This document shows, piece after piece, positions 7,135 to 14,901 of a stretch of 33,708 nt of DNA. The stretch lies in the NCBI GenBank assembly GCA_003598975.1, contig QZIJ01000052.1, positions 1 to 33,708 on the forward strand, read 5' to 3'. Positions within the stretch are counted from its first letter, which is position 1; every line of letters starts with the position of its first letter. This DNA comes from Anaerolineaceae bacterium. Its GTDB lineage: Bacteria > Chloroflexota > Anaerolineae > Anaerolineales > Villigracilaceae. The position numbers and the translations under genes are program-made. The notes beneath the pieces are model-generated. The model made no database searches. It was not told where the DNA came from and saw only the letters and a list, made by a program, of their open reading frames with translations.

Positions 7135-7740
7135 ATGAAATTTTCGACCCGTGAACTTGTAAACCTGGCCGTTTTCGGCGCCTTGTGGGGGCTGGTGGAG
7201 ATCAGTCTCGGCTCCGTGCTGCACGCCATCAACCTACCGCTGACGGGACTCTCGCTTTCGGTCATCGGTGTGATGGTGGCCTCGATTGGCCGCCTGTTTG
7301 TTCCGCGCCGCGGCTCGACGCTTTTCATCGGCGTGATCGCCATGGTGCTGAAATTGTTCAGCATCGGCAACATTCTGATTGGTCCGATGGTCGGCATCCT
7401 CGCCGAGGCCATCCTCGCCGAATTGATCCTTGACGCATTCCAAAAGCCTTCGCTGGCTGCTTTCATTTCTGCCTGTGCGGGTTCGGCGCTATGGGTCATT
7501 GTCCAGCCGTTCGTGACGGGCATCCTGCTCTTCGGACGCAATCTCCTCGTGGTCTGGTTCGATATGCTCGATTCGGGCAGTCGCCTGTTTGGAATACCCT
7601 CGCAAGCCGCGTGGGGAATTGTGCTGGCGCTGGTCGCGCTTCATCTGGTGATCGGCGGTATCGGCGGCTGGCTGGCCTGGAAATTGGGTAATGTTTTGAA
7701 AATTCGATTGGGCGGGAATGCTCCCGAATCGGTTGGATAA
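7135..7740 (+). CDS. ECF transporter S component-like membrane protein
   Basis: This 201-residue protein has about five to six hydrophobic segments. It opens with FSTRELVNLAVFGALWGLVE, typical of ECF S components and especially YkoE-like ones. It also has the GPMVGILAEAILAELILDAF segment, which resembles the conserved helix of these substrate-binding subunits. AAAAAAGGAGAACC precedes the ATG. With the double ATPase and T subunit it would complete an ECF importer for a vitamin-like or cofactor molecule. The substrate cannot be named from sequence. The upstream leader is not a thiamine pyrophosphate element, as I see no CTGAGA motif. Confidence 0.72.
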   Translation: MKFSTRELVNLAVFGALWGLVEISLGSVLHAINLPLTGLSLSVIGVMVASIGRLFVPRRGSTLFIGVIAMVLKLFSIGNILIGPMVGILAEAILAELILDAFQKPSLAAFISACAGSALWVIVQPFVTGILLFGRNLLVVWFDMLDSGSRLFGIPSQAAWGIVLALVALHLVIGGIGGWLAWKLGNVLKIRLGGNAPESVG

Positions 7741-7764
7741 AATTTCTCTCTCAGGAGATTCACC

Positions 7765-8205
7765 ATGAAACGCTTTTTGCTGTTCGCTCTCGTCTTTGCG
7801 CTGACCCTGGCGGCTTGCGTTCCCAAAGCAGAATCCCCCGCAGGGGACGCACTGAAAGTCTCGGATGGGACCGTCTCGAAGATCTACACCGTCGCTGACC
7901 TGCAAACCCTCGGCGCGACCGAGGCTAGTTTCAATGGTGTGACCTACGTCGGCGTGACGTTGACCGTCCTGCTTCAGGACGCGGGCATTGATTCCACAAA
8001 CCTGACCGCCGTCAAAGCGGTTGCGAGCGACGGTTTCACTGTCAACTACGATGCATCTCTCTATGCCAAAGAAGATACCATCGTCGCTTATGCCACTGTG
8101 GACAGCGCGATGAGCGCGGACGATGGCATTTTTCGCATGGTGTTGCCTGACCAGGAAGGCAAGTTGAATCCGCGCCAATTGGTGGAGATTATCGCCATCC
8201 CGTAG
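7765..8205 (+). CDS. Small lipoprotein with a molybdopterin-oxidoreductase (SUF)-like domain
   Basis: The product has 146 residues. MKRFLLFALVFALTLAAC is a lipoprotein signal with lipobox LAAC, so the mature protein is probably tethered outside the membrane. The rest (SDGTVSKIYTVADLQTLGA, FNGVTYVGVTLTVLLQDAGI, VKAVASDGFTVNYDASLY, DGIFRMVLPDQEG) follows the pattern of the sulfite-oxidase-like molybdopterin-binding fold used in small extracytoplasmic proteins. The cofactor-binding cysteine of true sulfite oxidases is not seen. In this operon it may capture or present the substrate, but that is inference. CAGGAGATTCACC precedes the start. Confidence 0.68.
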   Translation: MKRFLLFALVFALTLAACVPKAESPAGDALKVSDGTVSKIYTVADLQTLGATEASFNGVTYVGVTLTVLLQDAGIDSTNLTAVKAVASDGFTVNYDASLYAKEDTIVAYATVDSAMSADDGIFRMVLPDQEGKLNPRQLVEIIAIP

Positions 8206-8218
8206 GAAAGAAAACGCA

Positions 8219-8959
8219 ATGCTTAAGCAGGCTCAGTCCACTCTTGCAACTCTTGAAAAACCAAAGCCGCTCCTGGGAAGTCTTGGCCGCCTGGTCATCT
8301 TCCTGTGGGCGCTGGGCATGGTGTTGATTCCGCCAGTAGAACGCGGCACGGTTCCCGCTCTGATCACGCTGACAGCGCTGGGAGCGCTGTATCCCTTCGC
8401 CCTGCGTCGGTTGGCGCGGCCGCGCTGGCTGTTGATCCTCACCAGCCTGTTTTTGGTGAACCTGTTTTTCGGCATCCCCGAAGAGGGGACCGATCTGCTG
8501 GTGTTGAGCCTGCCTCTTTCTTCCGTCGCCATCTTCAACGGACTGCAAATGGTTCTGCGTGCCATCGTCATCCTCGCCGCCGTGGACGGACTCTCCGCCT
8601 CGGTCGACATTACCGAGGTGGCGGGTCTGCTCGAACGCGGCGGGTTGCGCGGGCTGGGATTCTCCATCGGCGTGGCGACCAATCTCCTGCCCGACCTGCG
8701 TCAGTCCAGCACAAACGCCTGGCACAGCCTGCGCATGCGCGGCGGACTGCGCGCCAATTGGTTGCGCGGCATTCAATTGTTGGTGCTGACCGTCCTGACG
8801 AATGCGTTGCGTCACACCGAGGAGATCGTTCTTGCCGCGGAGGTGCGTGCCTTCCGTCCCGAGTTGAGCCGCAAGGTCTCGCTCCGCATCGGGTCGCTGG
8901 ATGGGTGGGTGGCCGCGGCTTGCGTTGTCTCGTTGGTGCTGGTCGTAGTACTTGTTTAG
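8219..8959 (+). CDS. ECF transporter T component (EcfT/CbiQ family)
   Basis: This 246-residue integral membrane protein has about five hydrophobic segments. The C-terminal cytoplasmic coupling region shows NAWHSLRMRGGL and later EEIVLAAEVRAF, positioned like the two Ala-Arg-Gly-type motifs that contact the ATPases in EcfT proteins. The second motif is AEVRAF rather than the common EARGF. It starts 13 nt after the lipoprotein gene with GGAAAG upstream and ends the operon. It would join the double ATPase (4986) and S component (7135) in the membrane. Confidence 0.8.
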   Translation: MLKQAQSTLATLEKPKPLLGSLGRLVIFLWALGMVLIPPVERGTVPALITLTALGALYPFALRRLARPRWLLILTSLFLVNLFFGIPEEGTDLLVLSLPLSSVAIFNGLQMVLRAIVILAAVDGLSASVDITEVAGLLERGGLRGLGFSIGVATNLLPDLRQSSTNAWHSLRMRGGLRANWLRGIQLLVLTVLTNALRHTEEIVLAAEVRAFRPELSRKVSLRIGSLDGWVAAACVVSLVLVVVLV

Positions 8960-9090
8960 CCAAAGAGACATAGAATCACAGGGAATTTAATTTTACTTCT
9001 TCCCGTCTTCGCGACATTATCCGTTTACGCGGGCCGCGAGTCCAATTAACCTGCCATTTACAAGAGTTTTTCAAGGTCAGTTGCAAGCCA

Positions 9091-9099
9091 TGTTATGAT
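9091..9099 (+). promoter_or_regulatory. Extended -10 promoter for the aminotransferase gene
   Basis: TGTTATGAT is an extended -10 (TGn then TATGAT) placed 35 nt before the ATG at 9135. A weak -35 (TTCAAG, 9070-9075) lies 18 nt upstream. A GGAG ribosome binding site precedes the start. The rest of the 8960-9134 gap shows nothing else I can name. Confidence 0.42.
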
Positions 9100-9134
9100 G
9101 GTTTTTTGACTGGCCTGATTTTTTTGGAGATACC

Positions 9135-10310
9135 ATGACATTCGCCGCTCGCACATCACACCTCAAACCTGAAGGCGCGTACCAGGTCCTGGCGCGCGCC
9201 ACGCAACTGGAAGCCGCTGGACGCGAGATCATCCACCTCGAGATCGGCCAGCCCGATTACGCCACGTTCGAGAACGTCAGCGAGGCGGGGATTCAGGCCA
9301 TACGTTCAGGCAAGACGCGCTACACGCCACCCGCGGGCATCACTTCCCTGAGGGAGGCAATCGCCGAAGAAAGCGGACGCCGCCGCGGGGTCAGGTTCGA
9401 AGCGGACGAAGTTGTCGTCAGTCCGGGCGGAAAGCCGAATCTATTTTTCCCGACGCTGGCGTTGATCGAGCCGGGGGATGAGGTCATCTATCCCGACCCA
9501 GGTTTCCCCACCTATGAGGCGATGATTAAGGTCGCGGGCGGAATTCCCGTGGCCGTTCCATTGTTGGAGCAAAACGGTTTTTCGTTCGACCTCGCCATGT
9601 TCGACAGACTTATCACCGAACGGACGAAACTGATCATCCTCAATTCGCCCAGCAATCCGACGGGCGGAGTCATCCCCCCTGCTGACCTGGAGCAGATCGC
9701 CGCACAGGCGGAAAAATACGACTGCTGGGTGATGTCCGATGAAATTTACGCACGCATCATTTACGATGGACTGACTGCGCTTTCGATTGCCGCGTTGCCT
9801 GGGATGAAAAAACGCACCATCATCGTGGACGGGTTCTCGAAAACCTATTCGATGACGGGCTGGCGATTGGGCTACGGAATCATGCCGCGCGAACTCGCGG
9901 CTCGCGTGGATCTGTTGCTGACTCATTCCATCGGTTCGACCGCACACTTCACGCAGTTCGCGGGTCTCGAGGCTGTGACCGGTCCGCAGGAAATGGTGGA
10001 TTTGATGGTGGCCGAGTACCAGCGCCGCCGCGATGTTATCGTGAACGGGTTAAATGCCATCCCTGGTTTCTCGTGCCAAAAACCGCAGGGCGCGTTCTAC
10101 GTTTTCCCGAACATCACGGGCACGGGCATGAGTTCCACCGACCTCGCCAATCTGATTCTGGAAAAGGCGGGTGTGGCGCTGTTGCCTGGTTCCTCGTTTG
10201 GAAGTTACGGCGAGGGCTATCTGCGTTTGTCGTATGCCAACTCCATCGAGAACATCCAGCGCGGGTTGGAGAAAATTAACGCTGTGGTGAGTAGGCACAT
10301 GACGCGATAA
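9135..10310 (+). CDS. PLP-dependent aminotransferase, class I/II (aspartate aminotransferase-like)
   Basis: The 391-residue cytoplasmic enzyme has the usual family length. Visible motifs are ETA-type N-terminal HLEIGQPDY, NSPSNPTGGVIP (substrate/PLP), MSDEIYARIIYDG (Asp for the PLP nitrogen and Tyr), VDGFSKTYSMTGWRLGY with Schiff-base lysine K236, and YLRLSYANS with the carboxylate-binding Arg. The reaction is amino-group transfer between an amino acid and a 2-oxoacid; the specificity could be aspartate or a related amino acid and is not decided here. It is transcribed alone from an extended -10 promoter. A broken hemL fragment follows. Confidence 0.9.
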   Translation: MTFAARTSHLKPEGAYQVLARATQLEAAGREIIHLEIGQPDYATFENVSEAGIQAIRSGKTRYTPPAGITSLREAIAEESGRRRGVRFEADEVVVSPGGKPNLFFPTLALIEPGDEVIYPDPGFPTYEAMIKVAGGIPVAVPLLEQNGFSFDLAMFDRLITERTKLIILNSPSNPTGGVIPPADLEQIAAQAEKYDCWVMSDEIYARIIYDGLTALSIAALPGMKKRTIIVDGFSKTYSMTGWRLGYGIMPRELAARVDLLLTHSIGSTAHFTQFAGLEAVTGPQEMVDLMVAEYQRRRDVIVNGLNAIPGFSCQKPQGAFYVFPNITGTGMSSTDLANLILEKAGVALLPGSSFGSYGEGYLRLSYANSIENIQRGLEKINAVVSRHMTR

Positions 10311-10434
10311 TGCCATGAAAAAATGAGTGGAAGGCTCGTTGTCGAATTGTCCGCGTTACGAGAATCCATATTCCCAAACCGACTTCAACGCCGATGAAAT
10401 CAAAATCAGCGACGGCGAACACGAACTCATCATC

Positions 10435-10542
10435 AAACCCGTGGATTGGAACTCGGCCAAGGCGGCGGATAAAGATCAGTTCGGGAAATTTTTCCAGAAG
10501 AGGCTGGAGAACGGGGTTTAGCTTGTGCCTTCGCAGTTCGAG
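10435..10542 (+). pseudogene. Second, nonsense-containing fragment of the hemL C-terminus
   Basis: The frame reads KPVDWNSAKAADKDQFGKFF then QKRLENGV, a stop, then LVPSQFE. It aligns residue by residue with KPVGWNTVKAADKAQFGKFF, QKMLENGVYLAPSQFE at the left end of the window. The Tyr codon TAT of the intact gene is TAG here (10519-10521) and homology ends soon after. The preceding stretch from 10327 (SNCPRYENPYSQTDFNADE...) is not hemL and is not recognised. This is a decayed partial duplication. Confidence 0.78.
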
Positions 10543-10580
10543 GGCAGAAGATTTAAATTTCCGCCCGAAAGTATGGCCGC

Positions 10581-11390
10581 CTATGGAAGCAAGGTGTTTG
10601 TTGGAATGGGAAGGGTGGATGTGGGAGCAGGGGTGGGGACAATAGGCGTGATGCGGAATGTCTGAATGACCTGGTCGAAGGTGGGCAGGTGCATATAGAG
10701 CTCGTTGAAAGCGGTTGCAAAGCCCATGTAGTATAAATCTTTGCCCACCCGCACGACATAAATAGCCAGCCCTGCATTCACCCCGTTCACAGTGATGTCG
10801 AAGATCAAGCGGCGGGCGGGATACTCTTCGAGCGTGAACACGAATTCATCCCGTTCCAACAGGCGTCCCATTCGCATCAGTGCGCCAAATTCAGTGTCAA
10901 TCATCTCGTCAAGATCGCTCGCAAAGGCCGGGCGCATCGAGGCTTCGAAACTGGTGAAGATCATATAAGGGCTGGGAGTGGGGTCCCACAGCGCCATGAT
11001 CCCCTGTGCGTTTTCAATATCATACACTGGCGTGGATGCCTGTTTTTGTTTTTCGGTCTGCGGTTGGAAGGACGATGGTAGCCAGATTTCCAGCCCGGGC
11101 ACGGCGTCTGCTTTGAACCGTTTCCAGCCATCAGGCACCAGCGAACGGTAGGTAATCGGAGTGGGTGAGGGGGTTGGGGCCAGCGTCTCGGTTGGCAGAT
11201 GCGTAAACGTGGACAGGGGCGTTACATCGAGGATCGGCAGGGCGGGCGACTGATAGGCCGCGACCACCATTGAATTCAGCCACCAAAAACCACCCACAAT
11301 AATGCAACAGACGAGCAGTAACATGCCTCCCAGCACCGTCCATTGGGGGAGGGTCATGCCCAAAATGCGTTTCGCGCGTGTTCTGCTCAT
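10581..11390 (-). CDS. Membrane-anchored extracytoplasmic protein with Pro/Thr-rich linkers
   Basis: This 269-residue protein has an N-terminal signal anchor at about residues 16-36 (WTVLGGMLLLVCCIIVGGFW). A Thr/Pro-rich linker (HLPTETLAPTPSPTPITYRS) and a globular domain of about 170 residues follow, then a second Pro/Thr tail (PTPAPTSTLPIPTNTLLP). The globular part resembles PsbP-like or other small exported domains in length but I recognise no motif. AAGGAG lies before the ATG at 11390. It is divergent from the acetyltransferase gene. Function unknown. Confidence 0.75.
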   Translation of the reverse strand: MSRTRAKRILGMTLPQWTVLGGMLLLVCCIIVGGFWWLNSMVVAAYQSPALPILDVTPLSTFTHLPTETLAPTPSPTPITYRSLVPDGWKRFKADAVPGLEIWLPSSFQPQTEKQKQASTPVYDIENAQGIMALWDPTPSPYMIFTSFEASMRPAFASDLDEMIDTEFGALMRMGRLLERDEFVFTLEEYPARRLIFDITVNGVNAGLAIYVVRVGKDLYYMGFATAFNELYMHLPTFDQVIQTFRITPIVPTPAPTSTLPIPTNTLLP

Positions 11391-11472
11391 ATCAGTCTCC
11401 TTGCCTATTCTACTTCGTTTTATTAATTTTTGATACTCTCGCAGGTAAAAGGTAAAATGGACAGGGAACAGG

Positions 11473-11478
11473 TAAAAT
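11473..11478 (+). promoter_or_regulatory. -10-like TAAAAT directly before the acetyltransferase start
   Basis: GGTAAAATTCCCGTTATG places a TAAAAT hexamer 7 nt before the ATG at 11486. No ribosome binding site is visible between them, which suggests a leaderless mRNA. Confidence 0.42.
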
Positions 11479-11485
11479 TCCCGTT

Positions 11486-11920
11486 ATGGATATTCTTTCC
11501 GCTTCCTTTTTCGATATCGGTCCGCTCCAACAAATAGAACGTGCCTGCTTCGATGAAGACCGCTGGCCCATCCTCGATCTGATGGCGGTGCTGACCTTCC
11601 CTGATGTTGTCCGTCTCAAAGCGGTTGTGGATGGGCGCATGGTCGGATTCATCGCAGGCGACCAACGCGAGTCGAAGGGTCTTTCGTGGATCGCCACCAT
11701 TGCCGTCCTGCCGAAATTCCGCCAGCAGGGAATCGGACGCGCCCTGCTCGAAGCCTGTGAAGCCAGACTGACGACACCGCGTGTGCGTCTCTGTGTCCGC
11801 ACCGATAATGTCTCTGCCATTCGACTCTACGAGCAGGCAGGTTACCAGCGCGTGGATATGTGGCATCGCTATTACAAAGACCGCGCCGACGCGTTGGTGA
11901 TGGAAAAGGTGAAGCCGTGA
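11486..11920 (+). CDS. GNAT family N-acetyltransferase (RimI-like)
   Basis: This 144-residue cytoplasmic protein has the GNAT acetyl-CoA loop as VLPKFRQQGIGRALL (motif A, Q-x-x-G-x-G). It is followed by the region VRTDNVSAIRLYEQAGYQRV, the NxxAxxLYxxxGF signature of RimI-type enzymes. These acetylate protein N-termini or small amines; the target is not known. The start lacks a Shine-Dalgarno site and sits 7 nt after a -10-like hexamer. A perfect inverted repeat begins 2 nt after the stop. Confidence 0.85.
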   Translation: MDILSASFFDIGPLQQIERACFDEDRWPILDLMAVLTFPDVVRLKAVVDGRMVGFIAGDQRESKGLSWIATIAVLPKFRQQGIGRALLEACEARLTTPRVRLCVRTDNVSAIRLYEQAGYQRVDMWHRYYKDRADALVMEKVKP

Positions 11921-11921
11921 T

Positions 11922-11962
11922 AGAAACCAGGTTTCCGCTGAATGTGGGGAAACCTGGTTTCT
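11922..11962. repeat. Perfect 15-bp inverted repeat before the RNase D gene
   Basis: Arms 11922-11936 (AGAAACCAGGTTTCC) and 11948-11962 (GGAAACCTGGTTTCT) are exactly complementary with an 11-nt loop. Each arm is itself nearly palindromic (GAAACC-A-GGTTTC). It lies between the acetyltransferase stop and the -10 at 11967. It may terminate the upstream gene or serve as a binding site; no T-run follows. Confidence 0.85.
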
Positions 11963-11966
11963 GCCG

Positions 11967-11972
11967 TATAAT
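11967..11972 (+). promoter_or_regulatory. -10 element TATAAT, leaderless RNase D gene
   Basis: CCGTATAATCGCTCCATG has a consensus TATAAT ending 6 nt before the ATG at 11979. No ribosome binding site lies between. The mRNA probably starts at or beside the start codon. Confidence 0.58.
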
Positions 11973-11978
11973 CGCTCC

Positions 11979-13091
11979 ATGCTTGAAAAACTTCCCCCGC
12001 CCGTTTGGGTGGACACAAGCCCCGCTCTCGAATCCCTCGTCAACGACCTGTCGCATCAGCCGCGCATCGCAGTGGATACCGAGTCCAATTCCCTGCACGC
12101 CTATCGCGAGCAGGTCTGCTTGATTCAGTTTTCCACGCCTGAAAACGATTACCTGGTTGACCCGTTTGCGCTGGCCGATCTCAATGCGTTCGCGCCCATC
12201 TTCGCCAATCCGCGCATCGAAAAAATCTTTCACGCCGCGGAATATGACCTGATCTGCCTTCACCGCGATTTCGGATTTGCCTTCGCCAGCATCTTTGATA
12301 CGATGCAGGCCGAACGGATTTTGGGATATGAAAAAGTCGGATTGGATTCCGCGCTCGAAAAGTATTTCAACGTGAAGGTGAACAAACGCTTCCAAAAAGC
12401 GGACTGGGGTGCGCGTCCGCTCACGCGGGACCTTCTGGAGTATGCCCGTTTCGATACGCATTACCTCATCCCATTGCGCGACCTGCTCCAAACGGAGCTC
12501 AAAGCGAAGGGACGCTGGTCTTTGGCTCGCGAAGATTTCCTCCGCGCCTGCCGTGTCAATGGCGAAGCGGATGTCTCTGCCGAACCGTGGGAACGGTATG
12601 CCAGCCGCCGCGACCTGAATTTGCGCGAATTGACCATTCTGCGCGAACTGACGAATGTCCGCGAAGAGATCGCGGCCAGGCTGGACCGTCCGCCGTTCAA
12701 GGTCGTCACGGACGACAAATTATTTGCCATCGCGCGCGCAGTCCCGAAGACAAAAAAGGAACTGGCTCATCTGGGACTGAGCGAAAAGCAATGGGGACGC
12801 TGGGGCGTGGAGATTCTTTCCGCAGTGGGGAGGGGGGTGGAGGCTCCGCTTGTGAAACGGAAGCCCGCCCAGCGTACGGAAGATGCGGTCCTTCGTCGGC
12901 TGGATGCGCTCAAGGAGTGGCGGAAAAAAGTCGCCGCGCAAATGGGCGTCGAGTCGGACATCGTCCTGCCGCGTCCGTTCCTTTTTTCATTGGCTGAGCG
13001 CGGCGCGGGCGAGATGAGATCCATCCTGGCAAGTTCACCCACGCGGCTGGAACAATATGGTGAGCAGATTCTTAAAGTTTTAGGAGGCTGA
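11979..13091 (+). CDS. rnd: Ribonuclease D (DEDDy 3'-5' exonuclease with HRDC domain)
   Basis: The 370-residue protein has an N-terminal DEDDy exonuclease: IAVDTESNSL (D33, E35), FHAAEYDLICL (D89) and YARFDTHYLIP (Y154, D158). Two HRDC-like helical regions follow (about 200-290 and 305-370), as in RNase D. It trims 3' ends of stable RNA such as tRNA precursors; a tRNA gene lies 1.5 kb downstream, which may be chance. The start follows a TATAAT. The next gene, another RNA nuclease candidate, begins 1 nt after the stop, so the two are co-transcribed and probably co-translated. Confidence 0.9.
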   Translation: MLEKLPPPVWVDTSPALESLVNDLSHQPRIAVDTESNSLHAYREQVCLIQFSTPENDYLVDPFALADLNAFAPIFANPRIEKIFHAAEYDLICLHRDFGFAFASIFDTMQAERILGYEKVGLDSALEKYFNVKVNKRFQKADWGARPLTRDLLEYARFDTHYLIPLRDLLQTELKAKGRWSLAREDFLRACRVNGEADVSAEPWERYASRRDLNLRELTILRELTNVREEIAARLDRPPFKVVTDDKLFAIARAVPKTKKELAHLGLSEKQWGRWGVEILSAVGRGVEAPLVKRKPAQRTEDAVLRRLDALKEWRKKVAAQMGVESDIVLPRPFLFSLAERGAGEMRSILASSPTRLEQYGEQILKVLGG

Positions 13092-13092
13092 A

Positions 13093-14487
13093 ATGCGGAT
13101 ATCCTTTCATGGCGCGGCCCAAACAGTGACGGGCTCGCAACATTTGATAGAAATCAATGGCTCGCGCCTTTTATTGGAATGCGGCCTGTATCAGGGCAGG
13201 CGCGCCGAGGCCTTTGTGCGCAATCGAAGTTTCAAATATGACCCGCGTTCGGTGGACGCGATGATCCTTTCGCATTCGCACATTGACCACTGCGGCAACC
13301 TGCCGAATCTGGTGAAGCAAGGATTCAACGGACCGATCTACCTGACCAAACCCGCCGCGGAACTGACCGATGTGATGTTGCGCGATTCGGGACACATCCA
13401 GGAATCGGACGCGGAGTACCTTAACAAAAAACGCCGGGCGCGTAGCGAACCATTGATCGAGCCGCTTTACACGCAACGAGACGCCGAGCAGGTTTCGGAT
13501 CAATTCGCGGCGAAAAATTATGGCGAGGTGTTCGAGCCTGCGCCCGGTGTGAAGGCGCGCTTTGTGGAGGCAGGACACATCCTCGGCTCGGCGGCAATCT
13601 CTCTCGAACTGGAAGAGAAGGGACGCAAGGTGCGTTTTTGGTTTTCAGGCGACATCGGGCGTTTCCAACTTCCGCTGTTGCGCGACCCGATCCTGCCTGA
13701 TGAGACGGACTTCCTGCTGATGGAATCCACCTACGGCGACAAACCTCATCGCGGACCTCAACTGGCTTACGAGGAATTCCGTGAAGTGATCAAGCGGACG
13801 CAGGAGCGCGGCGGCAAGATCATCATCCCTGCCTTCGCGGTGGGGCGCACACAGGAATTAGTCTACTGGCTGAACATGATGATGCACGAGGACGGCGTCA
13901 AGATGATGCCCGTCTATGTAGACAGCCCGCTGGCAGTGAATGCCTCCGATATATTCAAACGCTTCTCGGACACATTCGACGAGGAGACACGCCAGTTCGT
14001 GCGCGAGAACCGTCATCCTGCGCTGGATTTCGAGCGGTTGACCTATATCCGTTCTGTGGATGAGTCGAAGGCGCTGAACGAACGCCGCGAGCCGATGGTC
14101 ATCATCTCCGCTTCGGGCATGGCCGAGACAGGGCGCATTTTGCATCATTTGAAGAACAATATCGAAGACCCGAAGAACACCATCTGCATTGTCTCGTGGC
14201 AGGCGCCCGATACGCTGGGGCGCCGCCTGGCGGAACGGCAGAAGCAGGTGCGGATTTTCGGGGATGTCTATAATGTCCGCGCAGAAGTATCCACGATCGG
14301 CGGACTCTCGGGCCACGCGGGACAGGACTTGTTGATGCAGTACGCGCTGGCTGGCAATGGAAAGAAACGCAAAGTTTTCCTCGTCCACGGGGAGGAGAGA
14401 TCGGCTTTGATCCTCCAGAGCAAATTGAGGGATGTCGGTGTGCGTCAGGTGGAATATCCTGAAATGCATACCAGCGCGGAGTTGTAA
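13093..14487 (+). CDS. Metallo-beta-lactamase/beta-CASP nuclease (CPSF/YSH1-like)
   Basis: The product is 464 residues. The metallo-beta-lactamase motif 2 is HSHIDHCG (H61, H63, D65, H66). Motif 3 is EAGHILGSA and motif 4 is FSGDIG. The beta-CASP module follows, with YVDSPLAVNASDIF, ISASGMAETGRILHHLKNN, IVSWQAPDTLGRRL and SGHAGQ. The C-terminal VHGEERSALILQSKL is the usual final segment. Family members process RNA; the bacterial homologues are called RNA-specificity or MBL-fold exoribonucleases. TTTTAGGAGGCTGAAATG gives a strong ribosome binding site. It sits directly behind rnd, which points to RNA turnover. Confidence 0.9.
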   Translation: MRISFHGAAQTVTGSQHLIEINGSRLLLECGLYQGRRAEAFVRNRSFKYDPRSVDAMILSHSHIDHCGNLPNLVKQGFNGPIYLTKPAAELTDVMLRDSGHIQESDAEYLNKKRRARSEPLIEPLYTQRDAEQVSDQFAAKNYGEVFEPAPGVKARFVEAGHILGSAAISLELEEKGRKVRFWFSGDIGRFQLPLLRDPILPDETDFLLMESTYGDKPHRGPQLAYEEFREVIKRTQERGGKIIIPAFAVGRTQELVYWLNMMMHEDGVKMMPVYVDSPLAVNASDIFKRFSDTFDEETRQFVRENRHPALDFERLTYIRSVDESKALNERREPMVIISASGMAETGRILHHLKNNIEDPKNTICIVSWQAPDTLGRRLAERQKQVRIFGDVYNVRAEVSTIGGLSGHAGQDLLMQYALAGNGKKRKVFLVHGEERSALILQSKLRDVGVRQVEYPEMHTSAEL

Positions 14488-14497
14488 ATTTTTCGGT

Positions 14498-14503
14498 TAT
14501 AAT
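14498..14503 (+). promoter_or_regulatory. -10 element TATAAT upstream of tRNA-Ser
   Basis: GGTTATAATCTGCGCC lies just after the nuclease stop and about 50 nt before the tRNA. It would give a short 5' extension to the tRNA precursor. No clear -35 is seen. Confidence 0.5.
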
Positions 14504-14552
14504 CTGCGCCGCTCAACCTGGAACCTGAAACAAGGAACCCGGAATTGAATAT

Positions 14553-14639
14553 GGAGAGGTGCCAGAGTGGTTGAATGGGACGGTCTCGAAAACCGTTGTA
14601 GGCTCCGGTCTACCGAGGGTTCGAATCCCTCCCTCTCCG
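14553..14639 (+). tRNA. tRNA-Ser (anticodon CGA)
   Basis: The acceptor stem GGAGAGG (14553-14559) pairs with CCTCTCC (14632-14638), followed by discriminator G. The anticodon arm ACGGT-CTCGAAA-ACCGT gives anticodon CGA for UCG codons. A long variable arm (serine type) and a T arm with GGTTCGAATCC are present. CCA is not encoded. The length of 87 nt fits a class II tRNA. A terminator follows at once. Confidence 0.95.
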
Positions 14640-14642
14640 CTG

Positions 14643-14674
14643 AAAAGCCTGACCGATTGGTTGGGCTTTTTTGT
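14643..14674 (+). terminator. Intrinsic terminator of tRNA-Ser
   Basis: AAAAGCC (14643-14649) pairs with GGCTTTT (14664-14670), with an inner ACC-GATT-GGT helix, and the run continues in T. Confidence 0.7.
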
Positions 14675-14730
14675 CAACGAGTCCCAATGGTTTTCTCAAA
14701 GTCAGGAAAGCTTTGCACCTCAGGCGCAAT

Positions 14731-14812
14731 TAACCGCGAAGTTTTACGAGGTTTTCTTTGCGCTCTCACCTGCACTTGCGTGCGGTGCAAGTGTTGCGGG
14801 CTTGGCGGTTCA
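14731..14812. repeat. Imperfect palindromic intergenic element
   Basis: TTAACCGCGAAG at the left is mirrored by CTTGGCGGTTCA at the right. A central CACTTGC (14773-14779) pairs with GCAAGTG (14787-14793). AACCGC...GCGGTT elements of this kind are dispersed in many environmental bacteria. It fills most of the gap between the tRNA and the rplU promoter; nothing else is seen there. Confidence 0.45.
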
Positions 14813-14865
14813 AAAGGTTTGCCAGACATTAATTTGAGAAAGCCATACAACGAGCCAATTTGCCG

Positions 14866-14895
14866 TTGACAGTTCCCCGTGCCTGCCAGTATAAT
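14866..14895 (+). promoter_or_regulatory. Sigma-70 consensus promoter of the rplU operon
   Basis: TTGACA (14866-14871) and TATAAT (14890-14895) are both exact consensus hexamers with an 18-nt spacer. Transcription would start near 14902, about 120 nt before rplU. It is the strongest promoter in the window, as expected for ribosomal protein genes. Confidence 0.85.
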
Positions 14896-14901
14896 CCATC
14901 C

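Noticed and set aside
14559-14869. Open frames of 92 and 100 codons over the tRNA gene
   Set aside because: They read through the serine tRNA and its terminator; the tRNA accounts for the sequence.
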